64,000 nucleotides of DNA from Schistosoma haematobium. Lineage: Eukaryota > Platyhelminthes > Trematoda > Strigeidida > Schistosomatidae. The notes under the pieces were generated by a model. The model worked only from the letters and a program-made list of their open reading frames with translations. It was not told where the DNA came from and searched no databases. The stretch spans positions 26,987,116 through 27,051,115 of the forward strand of contig NC_067196.1 in NCBI RefSeq assembly GCF_000699445.3, given 5' to 3'. Numbering within the stretch: the first letter of the stretch is position 1; every line of letters starts with the position of its first letter. This document shows, one piece after another, positions 46,731 to 57,220 of this stretch. A program made the position numbers and the translations under genes.

Positions 46731-48237
46731 CATTCTCTAAGTAAAACCACCTACTTGCTGTCACTTTACGTTAACACTGTCCCTAGCAAGTTTAATTAAT
46801 TTGAATAACATCAACAGTATATCACTGTGTCACATGACACATGCATTTTGGTAGACCTGATTGACATATTTTGGTAGTTACTGATCTGTTGTTCGGTGCT
46901 CTCTGTTTTCGTTTCAATTTCTCTAGTTGTAGATAATTATCATTATTTCGATCTGGCACATGAAATGAACTTAATTACTCCATTTATAAATCAAGAGGCT
47001 GTCCATTTAAGAAAAATTAGAAGTTCCCGGCTGATGCATTGGATCGCTGTAATACATATACTACCTAACCAATTACTGAACTAGCATACTTAAAACTTTC
47101 TTTTATCACATGTTTGCTCTGCACGTCTAACGTTACTATTTATATCAAATTGTTCATGCCTGTAAACTGGCGTGAATTCTGTAATTATATAAATTATATA
47201 GGTAAATTAATTATCCATAGATTATTTATACAGATAGTTTATTTATTAATTACATCATCTCGATTAATCTGTAGTGTCGGTTATTATGCTAAGCCAATAT
47301 ACCTTATTCTAGCTTTCGGACATCCCATTTTATTCATTCTACTTGAGCCATACTTTGACCTTGTTATTTATTCGCTTATCAATCTAGACTGTTTTTATAT
47401 GAGCGTATAGGTGTGTGCCCTTCTTATCCCATTAATCACATGTCTGTAGCTTTATTTTGTCTGACTATAAATATTGAGTAACGCTTGACTAAAATGGAGT
47501 TGGCTTCCAAGCCATCTTTCCTGCGTGTCATTTTGCTTTGCTCTGTTTCATTCGCTTCATATACAAAATATATGTATGCACAGGTCAATTCTCGTTATTT
47601 GACTTATTTAATTTCGTTATTGACTAACGCGATTTAAGTCGACGATGATATACGAGGAAAGGCGATAACAGTCATTCGTACGATCTTGGAGTCAGATCCA
47701 CGGGCCACTAAAAATCCATTTAATTTAAATTACATATTAAATTTATTTCAACCTTCAACTATGTTTACAAGTTAAACGATAAAGTAATAATAATAATACG
47801 TTTTTTGTGTAGATTTAAGTAATGATAATTTCTTCAATGATCGATCATTTGTCAATAGACGATGAAGATGAGTGAATTTAAAGTATAAAGTAAGGTAAAT
47901 TTATAACTTGCTGTACTGAAAATTCTCTAGACTATTGTAACTTTAAGTATATATTAAAGATAAGATGTGAATAGTCAAATTAGTTAATAACATCTTTTAA
48001 CCAGAAAAATAATTGGTTTCTTATTCTAAGATTAAATGTTTTACTGATAAGTTTACATCAGAAAAAACTGATCTATAATACAGTGACGATTTTTCAGCGA
48101 ACGAATAATTAAAGAAGAAAGAGAATGATCATTTTAATATTAGGACATTTTTTGTTCAGAAGATACTCAAATATTAATATATTTAGAGATACTAAGGGAT
48201 CTTTGAATTTATACTGTGTTGTACGTACACCAAGGTC
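46731..48237. other. LINE 3' UTR remains, then plain sequence
   Basis: ATAAATATTGAGTAACGC near 47470 resembles the 3' end of the first LINE and may mark an old LINE end. Open frames at 46896-47410 are hydrophobic but show no family or splice support. Confidence 0.3.
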
Positions 48238-48700
48238 AGGATTTCCAATACAAATGTCAAGACAGTTCTACTGTATGGGGCAGAAACCTGGAGAACTATG
48301 AAAGTCATCATCCAGTAAATACAGGTGTTTATTAACAGTTCTCTACGCAAAATACTTCGGATCCGTTGGCCAGACACTATTAGCAGCAACCAACTGTGGG
48401 AAAGAACAAACCAGATCCCAGCGAAGGAAGAAATTAGGAAGAAGCGCTGGAAGTGGATAGGGCACACATTGAGGAAAGCACCCAACTGCGTTACAAGACA
48501 AGCCCTCACATGGAATCCTCAAGGCCAAAGGAAAAGAGGAAGACCGAAGAACACATTACGCCGAGAAATGGAGATAGACATGAGAAAAATGAACAAGAAT
48601 TGGATGGAACTAGAAAAGAAGGCCCAGGACAGAGTGGGTTGGAGAATGCTGGTCGGCGGCCTATGCTCCATTGGGAGTAACAGTCATAAGTACGTAAGTA
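48238..48700 (+). pseudogene. RTE-type LINE RT C-terminus, longer copy
   Basis: Begins RISNTNVKTVLLYGAETW (the L-L-Y-G-x-E-T-W block), with one in-frame TAA after KVIIQ. Then [60 protein letters not shown] and [13 protein letters not shown]. It closes with an (AAGT)-like tail. Opposite orientation to 38335-38636 with only a handful of differences over the shared part. Confidence 0.82.
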
Positions 48701-49639
48701 AAATTGTATGTCTTCAGTCATTGAAGTTGCAAAATATGACACATCGAATTAACATTTACTACATATTTTCACATCCCTAACAGAAATTTTAAAAAAATCC
48801 ACAAAATTATGAACAAAATTACACTGACATTAATATGATTTCAGTCATATGGATTTCTTCAATTTTAAACCATGTTTTACTTCATTTACGGATAAAACAC
48901 ACTTAAACTCAATTTACATGTAGGTTGTTTGTCTTTATTAAATTTCATTAACTTTTATAACAGACAGCATAGTTGATTTAATTTGTAATTATCTTGTATT
49001 TGTTTGAAAAATCATAAATATTTCGTAGATATTGTCAAAAGTTATCAATAAATCGATTAGTTCTGATCCCACTTTGTATGTTTTATTCCATGAATGGATC
49101 AAAAATAATACATAAATAAAAAAATAAGAACATTTTATTTTTATGTATAAATCATTAATTTATTGTCTTCTATAACTAAAACTATCAATGATATTTATAA
49201 TCATTCAATGTGTCTGTAAACTATTGTTACTTTATTTCAACCTTATGCAGCAGATTCTTTCAATCTCAAATTAATTCTAGTAAACAATTGTTTTTCTACT
49301 ACAAACAGCCCCCCCACCCTCAAAAAAACAACGCAATAAAACGTGAGAAGTTTCACTTTACCAAACATTTTGTGACATAAATTCATTGTCATTAAGGGTA
49401 ACTATCTTAATATATTCGAATACTATTACCACTGCTTTTCAGTAGAATATGGCTTTTTGATTTATTTGGGAATTAACCTGCTAAAAAATTGTTAAAACAT
49501 TATTATAACGTGTAGTTTGTAATTCTAGCGTTAACATAATAGAAATAATGATAAATAATAATAAATAACGCGTTTAAGCTCTGAACTAATTATCTACAAA
49601 TAAATTATTTGATCTTTTCACTTTATTTGCATTTTAAAA
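48701..49639. other. Intergenic AT-rich stretch
   Basis: No feature recognised; a C-run lies at about 49308-49318. Confidence 0.35.
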
Positions 49640-49825
49640 CTTACATACGCCTGTTAACTCACATGGAAAAGCGTTGGCCCACCACTAGCATTCTCCATCC
49701 AAATCTGTCCTCGACAATCCTTTCCAGTTGATTCTATTCGACATTTAACTTTTTTTATGTGCGCTTCCGATCCTCGATACAGTGTGCTCTGACGCCGTCC
49801 TATTTTCCGCTTACAAATCAAATTA
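49640..49825 (-). pseudogene. Diverged RTE-type LINE C-terminus
   Basis: The minus strand reads KRKIGRRQSTLYRG, then KVKCRIESTGKDC, QIWMENASGGPTLFHV. Position by position it matches R-K-R-G-R-P-K-x-T and the WRMLVGGLC end of the younger copies, but it is much older. The tail CTTACATACGCC equals the junction of the young copies. Confidence 0.5.
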
Positions 49826-50664
49826 GAGAATATGAGAGATAGAAGAACACTAAATGTAACATTTATAGGAAAATTAATAATGAAACTGCTTAAATGTTAT
49901 TGATTTTGAGAAGGCTTCAAACATTTTTAAATGGATGTTCATGCCTCGCAGTGATGCACAGTTTAGTATCAGAAACTTCATCTTAATATTACATTCCTCT
50001 TGTTCGTACTTGACTTTTCTCCAGTCTATTTCATTGCTTCTCAGTACTGAGTGTTTGGATAGGCAAGGACTAAGTGTAAACAAATATATACTAATCATCA
50101 AAGTCAATGAACATTTGAAATTTCATGAACCAACTCACCATTTCTACTCGGCCTCGCACTCCTAACTGGCGAATAATTCCAGATACGATTTCATCATATG
50201 TGAGTATGAATTTAAAGACGTTTCTAATCAATCACCTACTACCTACAGATTCCTTCAAGTATAATATCTATAACAATAAATCTTGGGCAACTTTATAGAG
50301 GAAGAAATAATAAATATAATTTATATAATACATATATATAATAGTTGATGTCATTTATCTTCATTAACCTACATTTATTGATTATCAATCCCAGAGATTA
50401 TAGTAAAGACATAAAAATTTACTCTTGTATCGATTTTAGAAGCAAATGAATAATTCAGTGTAATTAAAATAAAATTTGGTACTACTGATGTTCTTCACTG
50501 TTTTTTTTCAAGAATCGCTTAACAGTGATGTACTTCATTGATGTTTTCTCAACGAATGTGTCTTTCAATTATTTTTCTATTAATTAATTGTTCATGATGC
50601 ATAAAATTTATTAGTAATAATGAATAGATGTTTAATAAAATAAATTGCTTATGATAACCAAACA
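49826..50664. other. Intergenic AT-rich stretch
   Basis: No feature recognised. Confidence 0.35.
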
Positions 50665-51048
50665 TTTTAATAGTTGAGATCATGAGTCAATTAAAGCTAG
50701 ACCACCATGGAAAACCTAGGAACACTGAACGGCTGTTTCGTTTTGTCATGGGACTCCTCAGCAGGGCGCATCCACGATCCCGTCACGCGCGAAAGCTCAA
50801 CCACTAGACCACTGAGTCGGTATCCAACGGAGATAATGTCTAAATTGAGCAACACATCCACTATCGTCTTCAATGAGCCGATATCTCACAACAGACCTGG
50901 TTGAACTCCATTAGTCACTGCTTCTCACTAGAACTCCAGGAAATACCTCATGAAGCTAGTTACTAGTGAGCCGTCCACTACTTCCAGGTTTTCCATGGTG
51001 GTCTAGTTTCAATTGACTCATGATCTCAACTATTAAAATTGCTATGAT
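50665..51048. mobile_element. Sm-alpha inverted pair (long copy minus, 3' half plus)
   Basis: 50665-50972 is a long-form SINE on the minus strand: 5' part with GTGAGAAGCAGTGACTAATG, tRNA-like head, hammerhead at about 50773-50718 with core CTGAGGA but broken stem II (GTCC/AAAC). 50970-51048 is a plus-strand 3' half starting GCCGTC|CACTAC, 6 nt before the cleavage position. The two 3' ends face outward. Confidence 0.7.
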
Positions 51049-51517
51049 ATTCATTTAAAACTCTTCTGAAACTAAATGTTTGCTAAATTTGTCATAATGC
51101 AATGCAAAATATTGTTTATGTTGGTTATACATTGTAATTTAATTGTATAATTCATTTGTTTCACAGATCAACAAATGAGGAGTTTTTTAAACAAACTGTC
51201 ATAATCTAATATCCGGAAATGATAAATTCTGTAGAAACAATAATATCTGATAAATCTTTTAAAATATTTAATTATTTTTGAGAAGCATCTAGAGAAAAAT
51301 ATCCACCATCTGTTGTTATACTCGAAGTAGTATTCATGAAAGAGTAAAATTTACCTAGACAAATGTTAAACGATTTCGTTATAATTCGTTTATTTAGGTT
51401 ATTCAACTCCTTAGGTTACTGATATTAAGAATTGCAATTAATCAATCTTTTGGTAGACGGACATTCTAAATGGACTAACTCAATATAGATAATTAGTCAC
51501 GAGAGATTTTAGAAAAA
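51049..51517. other. Intergenic AT-rich stretch
   Basis: No feature recognised. Confidence 0.35.
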
Positions 51518-51670
51518 ATTTGGTAGTTGCTAGCATTGAGATCCAAGATTGGCATTTCTTTCCATTAGAAACTCGTCAACTGGAAGCAACTGAAATCGAG
51601 ATTCAAACTCAACACTTTTTTTCTTCTAACGCTCAACGCTCTACCCATTTCGCTACTGATTCCAAATAAT
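51518..51670 (-). mobile_element. Old classical-type Sm-alpha SINE
   Basis: The minus strand has a tRNA-like head (GTAGCGAAATGGGTAGAGCG; box B GAGTTTGAATCTC) and a hammerhead relic at 51586-51541: CCAG, core TTGACGA (C3 changed to T), GAAA, ATC|TTGG. Same subtype as 23865-24035. Confidence 0.5.
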
Positions 51671-52876
51671 CACCAGCTTATAGAACAGTCATGTAACAGG
51701 TACATCCATCTAACGAATCCCAACGATCACGAAATGCGTGTCGTCAATTCCACTGCTAGCCATTGTCAAATTTTGCCTAACGATTTTAATAAAAATATTT
51801 ACATTTTTTTCAAAATCACAATCACAAATAAAATAGAATTATGTTGAATACAGTATGCCTTAAATGAACCTTGGGAAATCTAAGCACATGTTTATACATA
51901 TTGGCTTGGAAATATTTCTTCTAACCAACTGTTACAGTAAATGGAAATGCAAAATCATTTTTATTACATAAGAACACTCGGTAATCGCATACATCTGAGA
52001 TGAATATGATAGTTTAGAATGAGAGTTTCATCATATATATATATATATATATAGGGAGAGAAGGAGGGAGAGAGAATGATCACAGCTTTTCAACGAATGA
52101 TAGACATATTTACAATAAATTATTCTTGCTTTTTGTGTGCGTTTAAAAAACTTTATGAATGATTACCAATTTAGCTTACCCTGGGGAACGATAAGTAGTC
52201 ATAGTTAGTAATATCCATAAGTTTACAGGAGGAGGCATCAATGTGATTGACGAACCAAATTATCTATTGTGAACAAATGAATATATATATATATTATTTA
52301 GCAGTTACCCCGAGGTTTATTTACTCTGTTTCAGGCACGTGACACAGGTCCACTATAAATATACATGTGTCTGAAACATTTTTTGGTTGAAATTATGTTA
52401 CAATCATTAGGAAATTAAACTCGACTTCCATAACTGAATACCGTATCGCAGTAATTTCAATATTATCAGAGTCGAAAAATTGAGAAATCAATACTGATAT
52501 TACCTTCACCGTAATGTTCTAAATAATGTTTTATTAAATTATTTCAGTCGAAATATACGATGAAAGTGATTTTTTTAGTAATTACTTATTTTTTCTATTA
52601 GAAACATTATTCAAATGATTCTAAACCAAGAAACATAACCAACGATTGCATGATAAAGCATCAAACCTGAATTCATTCTATTCTAGTAACTAAATCAACT
52701 AACTATTCATTCAGGTGACTTAGCTATTATTAATTACTTTTTTCCATATGGAACATATTCAGTTGAAATGTGTACAATCCATCTTGATAGGCAAGAAAAG
52801 AAAGACGAATACTTGAAAAGTTTCAGTGGAAATAATTCTTAGTTTTATTAGTTATCTAATTAGATCAACATGTATA
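51671..52876. other. Intergenic stretch with (AT)n and a purine tract
   Basis: (AT)n at 52032-52053 is followed by GGGAGAGAAGGAGGGAGAGA. Nothing else recognised. Confidence 0.4.
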
Positions 52877-52992
52877 ACCAAACAATATTGTTTTCAGTTA
52901 GATCCTTATCTATCTTTATTCTATAATATATGGATATTTATATGGACATGTGAAAATATGTAAACAACCAAAGTAATTTATGAGTTAATTAT
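52877..52992 (+). mobile_element. Isolated PLE pseudo-LTR fragment
   Basis: AACAATATTGTTTTCAGTTAGATCC onward matches the left arm of the PLE at 54262 (TTATATG, ATGTAAAC and TTTATGAGTTAA blocks). The hammerhead core is decayed (minus strand GATAAGGATC). Confidence 0.55.
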
Positions 52993-53424
52993 TACAAAAA
53001 AAATATATTGGACACAAAATTTATTACGTTTTTCTAATGAAAAAAAAAATTAATTCTACTTTATTATTTACTACTTTTAACCGATTTATTTGCCTTTCAA
53101 GTCAATAAAATTGCGAGATAAACAATCAAACTGATAAAATCAAGTAAATGAAATAGTTTTATGTGAATTGTACTTGTCTGTTCGTTTGTCTAGTAAATTA
53201 CCTCATAGTTACGTTTTATTTTAAAAATTGATCAAGAATAAAGGTAACTGACTTCAAATGAAGAATGAATCATAATCCTATTGATATTGTTTGTAAAAAT
53301 ATTCATTAATTAATAATTACATTACAAAGGTCTAGAGACTATACTGAACATATATCTCAAATTACACTGTCATTGTATAGCTTCATTATTATCTGAATAC
53401 CTTACAGTAATATGATATTGATTT

Positions 53425-53860
53425 TGATATAATGGAAAGAAAAGTCAATTTTCGATTGATTTACTCATTATGGGTTTTGTTCAACATTACTTCCCTTCTA
53501 ATTCAATGTGATGATCATTCAGTGTAGTATTCGATTGTTTTCCCAGTATGATATTTTCTTCTGTATAATATAGGATATTCTTGTATTCACTTGACATGAA
53601 CTATGCTCAGTATGGGATTTGTTATAACTGAGTATATGATTTAATCCTACTTATTAATCAAAATAGGTGTACAGTCAATATATAAACCAGTGTATTTTAG
53701 AGTATATTCCATTCGTCGTCGTCATAGTGTTTTGGGGCTAATAAATCTTCACTTATACCAGTCTTTGTGTTCTTACTTTCGCATCGTGGGAATTGCAGAG
53801 GTCCCTCGTTCTGAATATAAATGATCAGCGTTTTTCCGGCACAGCGATCAGCGACAACCA
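53425..53860 (+). mobile_element. Solo LTR, family L3, copy 2
   Basis: TGATATAATGG to CGACAACCA, with the same TATA, AATAAA and GCAGAGGTCCCTCG blocks as 20195-20636. Flanks do not match, so its duplication has decayed. Confidence 0.68.
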
Positions 53861-54261
53861 AATATAACAGATTTATTAGGAAAAGATATTAAATTATAGT
53901 GTAATTATCTTATGATGTCATTTATTTAATTTTGGAAAATTCCAGTGAAAATCTTTAGTAAATCAAAGAATAATTATATGAGTAGTAAAATGAGTTTTGT
54001 ATTCTTACTTGATATGATACACTTTATACAAAATATGTATAAATAAAGAAAATCATTCTTATTAAATCTTTATCAAATTATACAATTATGAATTGAAATT
54101 AACGATCGAATTGATTAGTCAAGATTTTTTCTGTGAGTGCATGTTAACGTAACATGTTTCTCAAATTGATTTTTATGCTCAAAACTAGTGACTCATTAAT
54201 TTTTGTTTCTGACTGGAAAGTAGTATCAATCAGTCTGATTAAAAGTATTTAAAACAACATA

Positions 54262-54312
54262 TATTAGCGAACAATATTGTTTTCGGTAAGATCCTCATCA
54301 GGCTTTACTTTA
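54262..54312 (-). ncRNA. Hammerhead motif in PLE pseudo-LTR
   Basis: The minus strand carries AGC, core CTGATGA (54301-54295), GGATCTTACC, GAA, then the 12-nt palindrome AACAATATTGTT as stem III, C17 and GCT. All core bases match the hammerhead consensus. Stem II has only two GC pairs. The expected cut is between 54269 and 54268. The right arm carries the same region in decayed form (CTAATAA). Confidence 0.55.
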
Positions 54313-54416
54313 ATATATAGTAATATTTATATGTATATACGAAATTATTAAACCAATCCAGTCAGTTTATGAGTCAAAGATAACAGTAGGATAGAATACA
54401 TGGTTAGGTCACTTCT

Positions 54417-54758
54417 ATGTGTATCAACGAATTCAGCTGGACTTGTGGAGAAAGTCATATTGGGAACAGTACCAGACAACTGAACCAAAAAGTTAGTCAA
54501 CACCTCCCTTCGTGGTTAGGAAAAGGTACTGTCAAGACAATACGAAGCTCGGTTCTATCAAACTTGATCGATAGCGGTCATATAGTAGACAGAAATAAGT
54601 CATTTAAAGTTATTTATGCTATTCCTACTAGTTTTTCTTATGGTGTTTGATCTCGTCTTCTATACATAGCTGAAGCTATAGTAATTCGAGTCAAAAATCC
54701 AAGTCGTTATGTTCATAAGAAATTTGTAACACCCTTATCTCTTCCTTGGTCTTCATAA
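54417..54758 (+). pseudogene. Penelope GIY-YIG endonuclease, C-terminal domain
   Basis: Reads CINEFSWTCGESHIGNST then RQLNQKVSQHLPSWLGKG, SSVLSNLIDSGHIVD, KSFKVIYAIPTSFSYG, a TGA (54648-54650, probably from CGA Arg), RLLYIAEAIVIR, KKFVTPLSLPW and TAA. The C-x-C-G-x-S-Y-I-G-x-T-x-R-x-L start is the PLE EN signature; YIG is HIG here. The downstream H and the catalytic Glu (IAEA) are in place. This nuclease nicks DNA for PLE retrotransposition. It is inactive through the stop, the Tyr-to-His change and loss of the RT. Confidence 0.78.
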
Positions 54759-55171
54759 GTGATTTTACTTATTATTATTTTCCAGACTCTCTCTTCGTTT
54801 ATTTTTCTTCACCCCCTCCTACCATTTTGTTTTTCCTCTCAAATATACGATTCCCGGTCCAATTATCTGAAGACTTCTTATTACATAATATTGTAATCCT
54901 TATGAATGTTACTTCAGTGTCTATATTTTTCAAATCATTTACCTATTTCCCATTATGTAATATTGATTTAAGTCTTTAGTATTTTCATCACAACTATTAC
55001 ACCTGTCATTTGTACCTTCCAATTATTATGTTTATTTATGTAATCTATTTCACTATTATCATTAACTCATAAACTGCATTGATTCGTTCAATCATTTCGT
55101 ATATACATAGAAATATTACTGTATATTAGAGTTAAACCTAATAAGGATCCAATCGAAAACAATATTGTTCA

Positions 55172-55176
<5 letters not shown>

Positions 55177-55217
<41 letters not shown>

Positions 55218-56101
55218 GCTAAATCACAATATGGTAATTGAATTGATAACGATTAAATCCAAAATCAATCAATAATGATTTATAGACATTACCTATTTAT
55301 TATTAACTAGTAAACATTAAAACAAATAAATTCAATAACATTTCATTGAAATCTTTATCCATAAAATCGATAATTTTTTTTATTTTCACATATTTTAATT
55401 ATTTTTTCTTTTTTTTTAAAGTTTTCTTTTTTACACAATGGACGATTTTATTTTAAGTTAAAAATCCATTTATCTAATGAATAATGACCGTAGCACAAAT
55501 ACAGAAAGATAAACATTATAAACTTTCAACAATTCTATATCATTAAGATGTTTATATTCATTAAAGATGAAACATTATTTGAATGAAACATCAAGAAAAA
55601 AGAAAAAGAAAAGAAAAGAAAATATGTGATGACGCAACAACAAAAAACGTATACTTCTCTATTCGAAATTTTTTCTTCTTTCTTTCTTTTGGTTTTCTAC
55701 AAAACAATATAAACAAGTATAAATAGGTGAATTGAAAAGTTGAATGTTAGTTTATTTTCTGTTTTTTTCTTTCATTAATATTATAGAAATACAGTACTTT
55801 ATTAAAGATAAATAAGAAAGTTACATCAAAGTGAAATAATTCCTTCAATTTGTTTTTGATAATTGGCATAATTGATTTGGTCTTTCATCTTGTAGTTTTG
55901 TAAAATTAACTAAACTATAGTTTTATATTATTTGGAAAAGAAAAAAAAGAAAAGAAAGAAAAAAGTACTCTGAAGGTCAGTAACACAATAGTTTCTTTTG
56001 TGTACTGAACAATAAAAGGCATTTGATTTTTATATCGATTATTATTATTATTATACAGTTAATATTTGAAAGGAAATAATAATCTTTGTTACACATACTA
56101 T
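55177..56101. other. (AT)n, then purine/pyrimidine-rich stretch
   Basis: (AT)n at 55175-55215; A/G tracts near 55592-55625 and 55935-55965; T-rich runs near 55375-55430 and 55660-55690. This lies downstream of gene B's stop and may include its distal 3' flank. Confidence 0.4.
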
Positions 56102-56401
56102 TGTAGTAAACAAGAACAGGTGAGGACAATCGAATTATTTGACACGAAATTACAGAACGTCTTATTAAAATCTGAGAACCATATAGTAAATAGTTAATTT
56201 ACAAAATATAAATCCATCGTTTCAAACTTGACTGTTTCTTTTGCAAATATCGGTTCATTGTCTCAGATATGATTGTTTATGCATTATCATACCAACTGTG
56301 TTCCGTTTCCGTTCCTTCCTTATCAATCTTCCACCGAAATACATTCTGTGCTTGACCACCGTTATATACTACTTATATGGATATAAGTAACCCACACCAC
56401 A
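56102..56401 (+). mobile_element. Solo LTR-like element, family L1, 3' of gene B
   Basis: TGTAGTAAACAAG to CACCACA, flanked by CTAT and CTAC (4 bp, one mismatch). The hairpin is partly kept (ACTACTTATATGGATATAAGTA). It lies antisense to gene B's 3' end. Confidence 0.65.
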
Positions 56402-56507
56402 CTACTACTACTAATAATAATAATGATAATAATAATACCAAAATCAATTGTTCCTTAATGTTTTTAGTCAATTCTGATATAGTTTATTTCGTTGTAAACT
56501 TTTTCTG

Positions 56508-57220
56508 TCATTTCATATTAGATGAAATAAAAATCGGTAAAATATTTGTATGATTTTTATTTAATTTCATAATAATTTGTTGATGTTGATGATAGGAACA
56601 ATTACATAATACATTTGGATTTTCATATAAATCTGTTTGATTACAATAATCATAATGATCTATTAATGATTTCTTCGGTACTAACAATTGAAATTGATCA
56701 TTTTCATTATAACAATTAGTTTGATAACTTTGATTTAATAATTTACAATCATTTGATTGATTATAAGAAGTAATATATGGATTACAATTTGAAAATGACT
56801 TTTTCATTGAATATATTGTACAAGAATTCATTGATCTTTGAGTCGGTATACTCCAACATAAATTTTGATTTTGATTTTGATAATTTTCTTTGCAAACGAT
56901 TATTGTTTTTGTTTCATTTTGTTCAATTTTCTGATTAGATTGTGATTTCAATTTTTGTAAACGTTTACATTGTCGAAAATGTTTAAAGAATTTATTGATC
57001 ACTGAAATAGGTAACCAAAAACTACAAAAAACAATCTGCATTCCAATTAATGTAAAAAAAGCTAATGTTGCTGGCAAAATAAGAAAACGATATTCTTTCC
57101 AGGTTGTTTGATCTGTACTAGTAAATTGATGATTTAAATGTGAATTCGAAGAGAGATTAGAGACAAATTTTGCAATTTTCCGTTTAATATGAAAATAGGA
57201 TGATTTATTTGAGGTAGGAG
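56508..57220 (-). CDS. Gene B exon 5: transmembrane helix and cytoplasmic tail
   Basis: The acceptor TTTCTCAATAG lies in a strong pyrimidine tract. Phase 1 joins it to exon 4 and gives Ser. About 44 residues of linker precede a clear membrane segment (FLILPATLAFFTLIGMQIVF), then a basic stop-transfer region (KFFKHFRQCKRLQKLK) and a tail rich in Asn, Gln and Tyr with several possible phosphotyrosine sites. The frame ends at TGA 56510-56508. A minus-strand AATAAA (56488-56483) lies about 20 nt past the stop, so the 3' UTR may be very short. A solo LTR (56102-56401) follows about 100 nt downstream. Confidence 0.7.

Larger units (their letters stand above)
54262..55176 (+). mobile_element. Penelope-like element with inverted pseudo-LTRs
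   Basis: The left arm (about 54262-54400) and right arm (about 55040-55173) are inverted copies of about 130 bp. They surround a GIY-YIG endonuclease remnant and 280 bp of 3' region. The RT is missing. An (AT)n run of about 40 bp directly abuts the right arm. Confidence 0.72.

Noticed and set aside
47114..47410. 98-codon hydrophobic ORF
   Set aside because: Looks membrane-like only because of A/T-rich codons; it lies in LINE 3' UTR remains with no splice or family evidence.
48192..48742. Several overlapping minus-strand ORFs
   Set aside because: They are shadows of the RTE reverse-transcriptase C-terminus on the plus strand.
55175..55215. Functional site at the long (AT)n run
   Set aside because: A plain microsatellite next to a PLE arm; no further structure.
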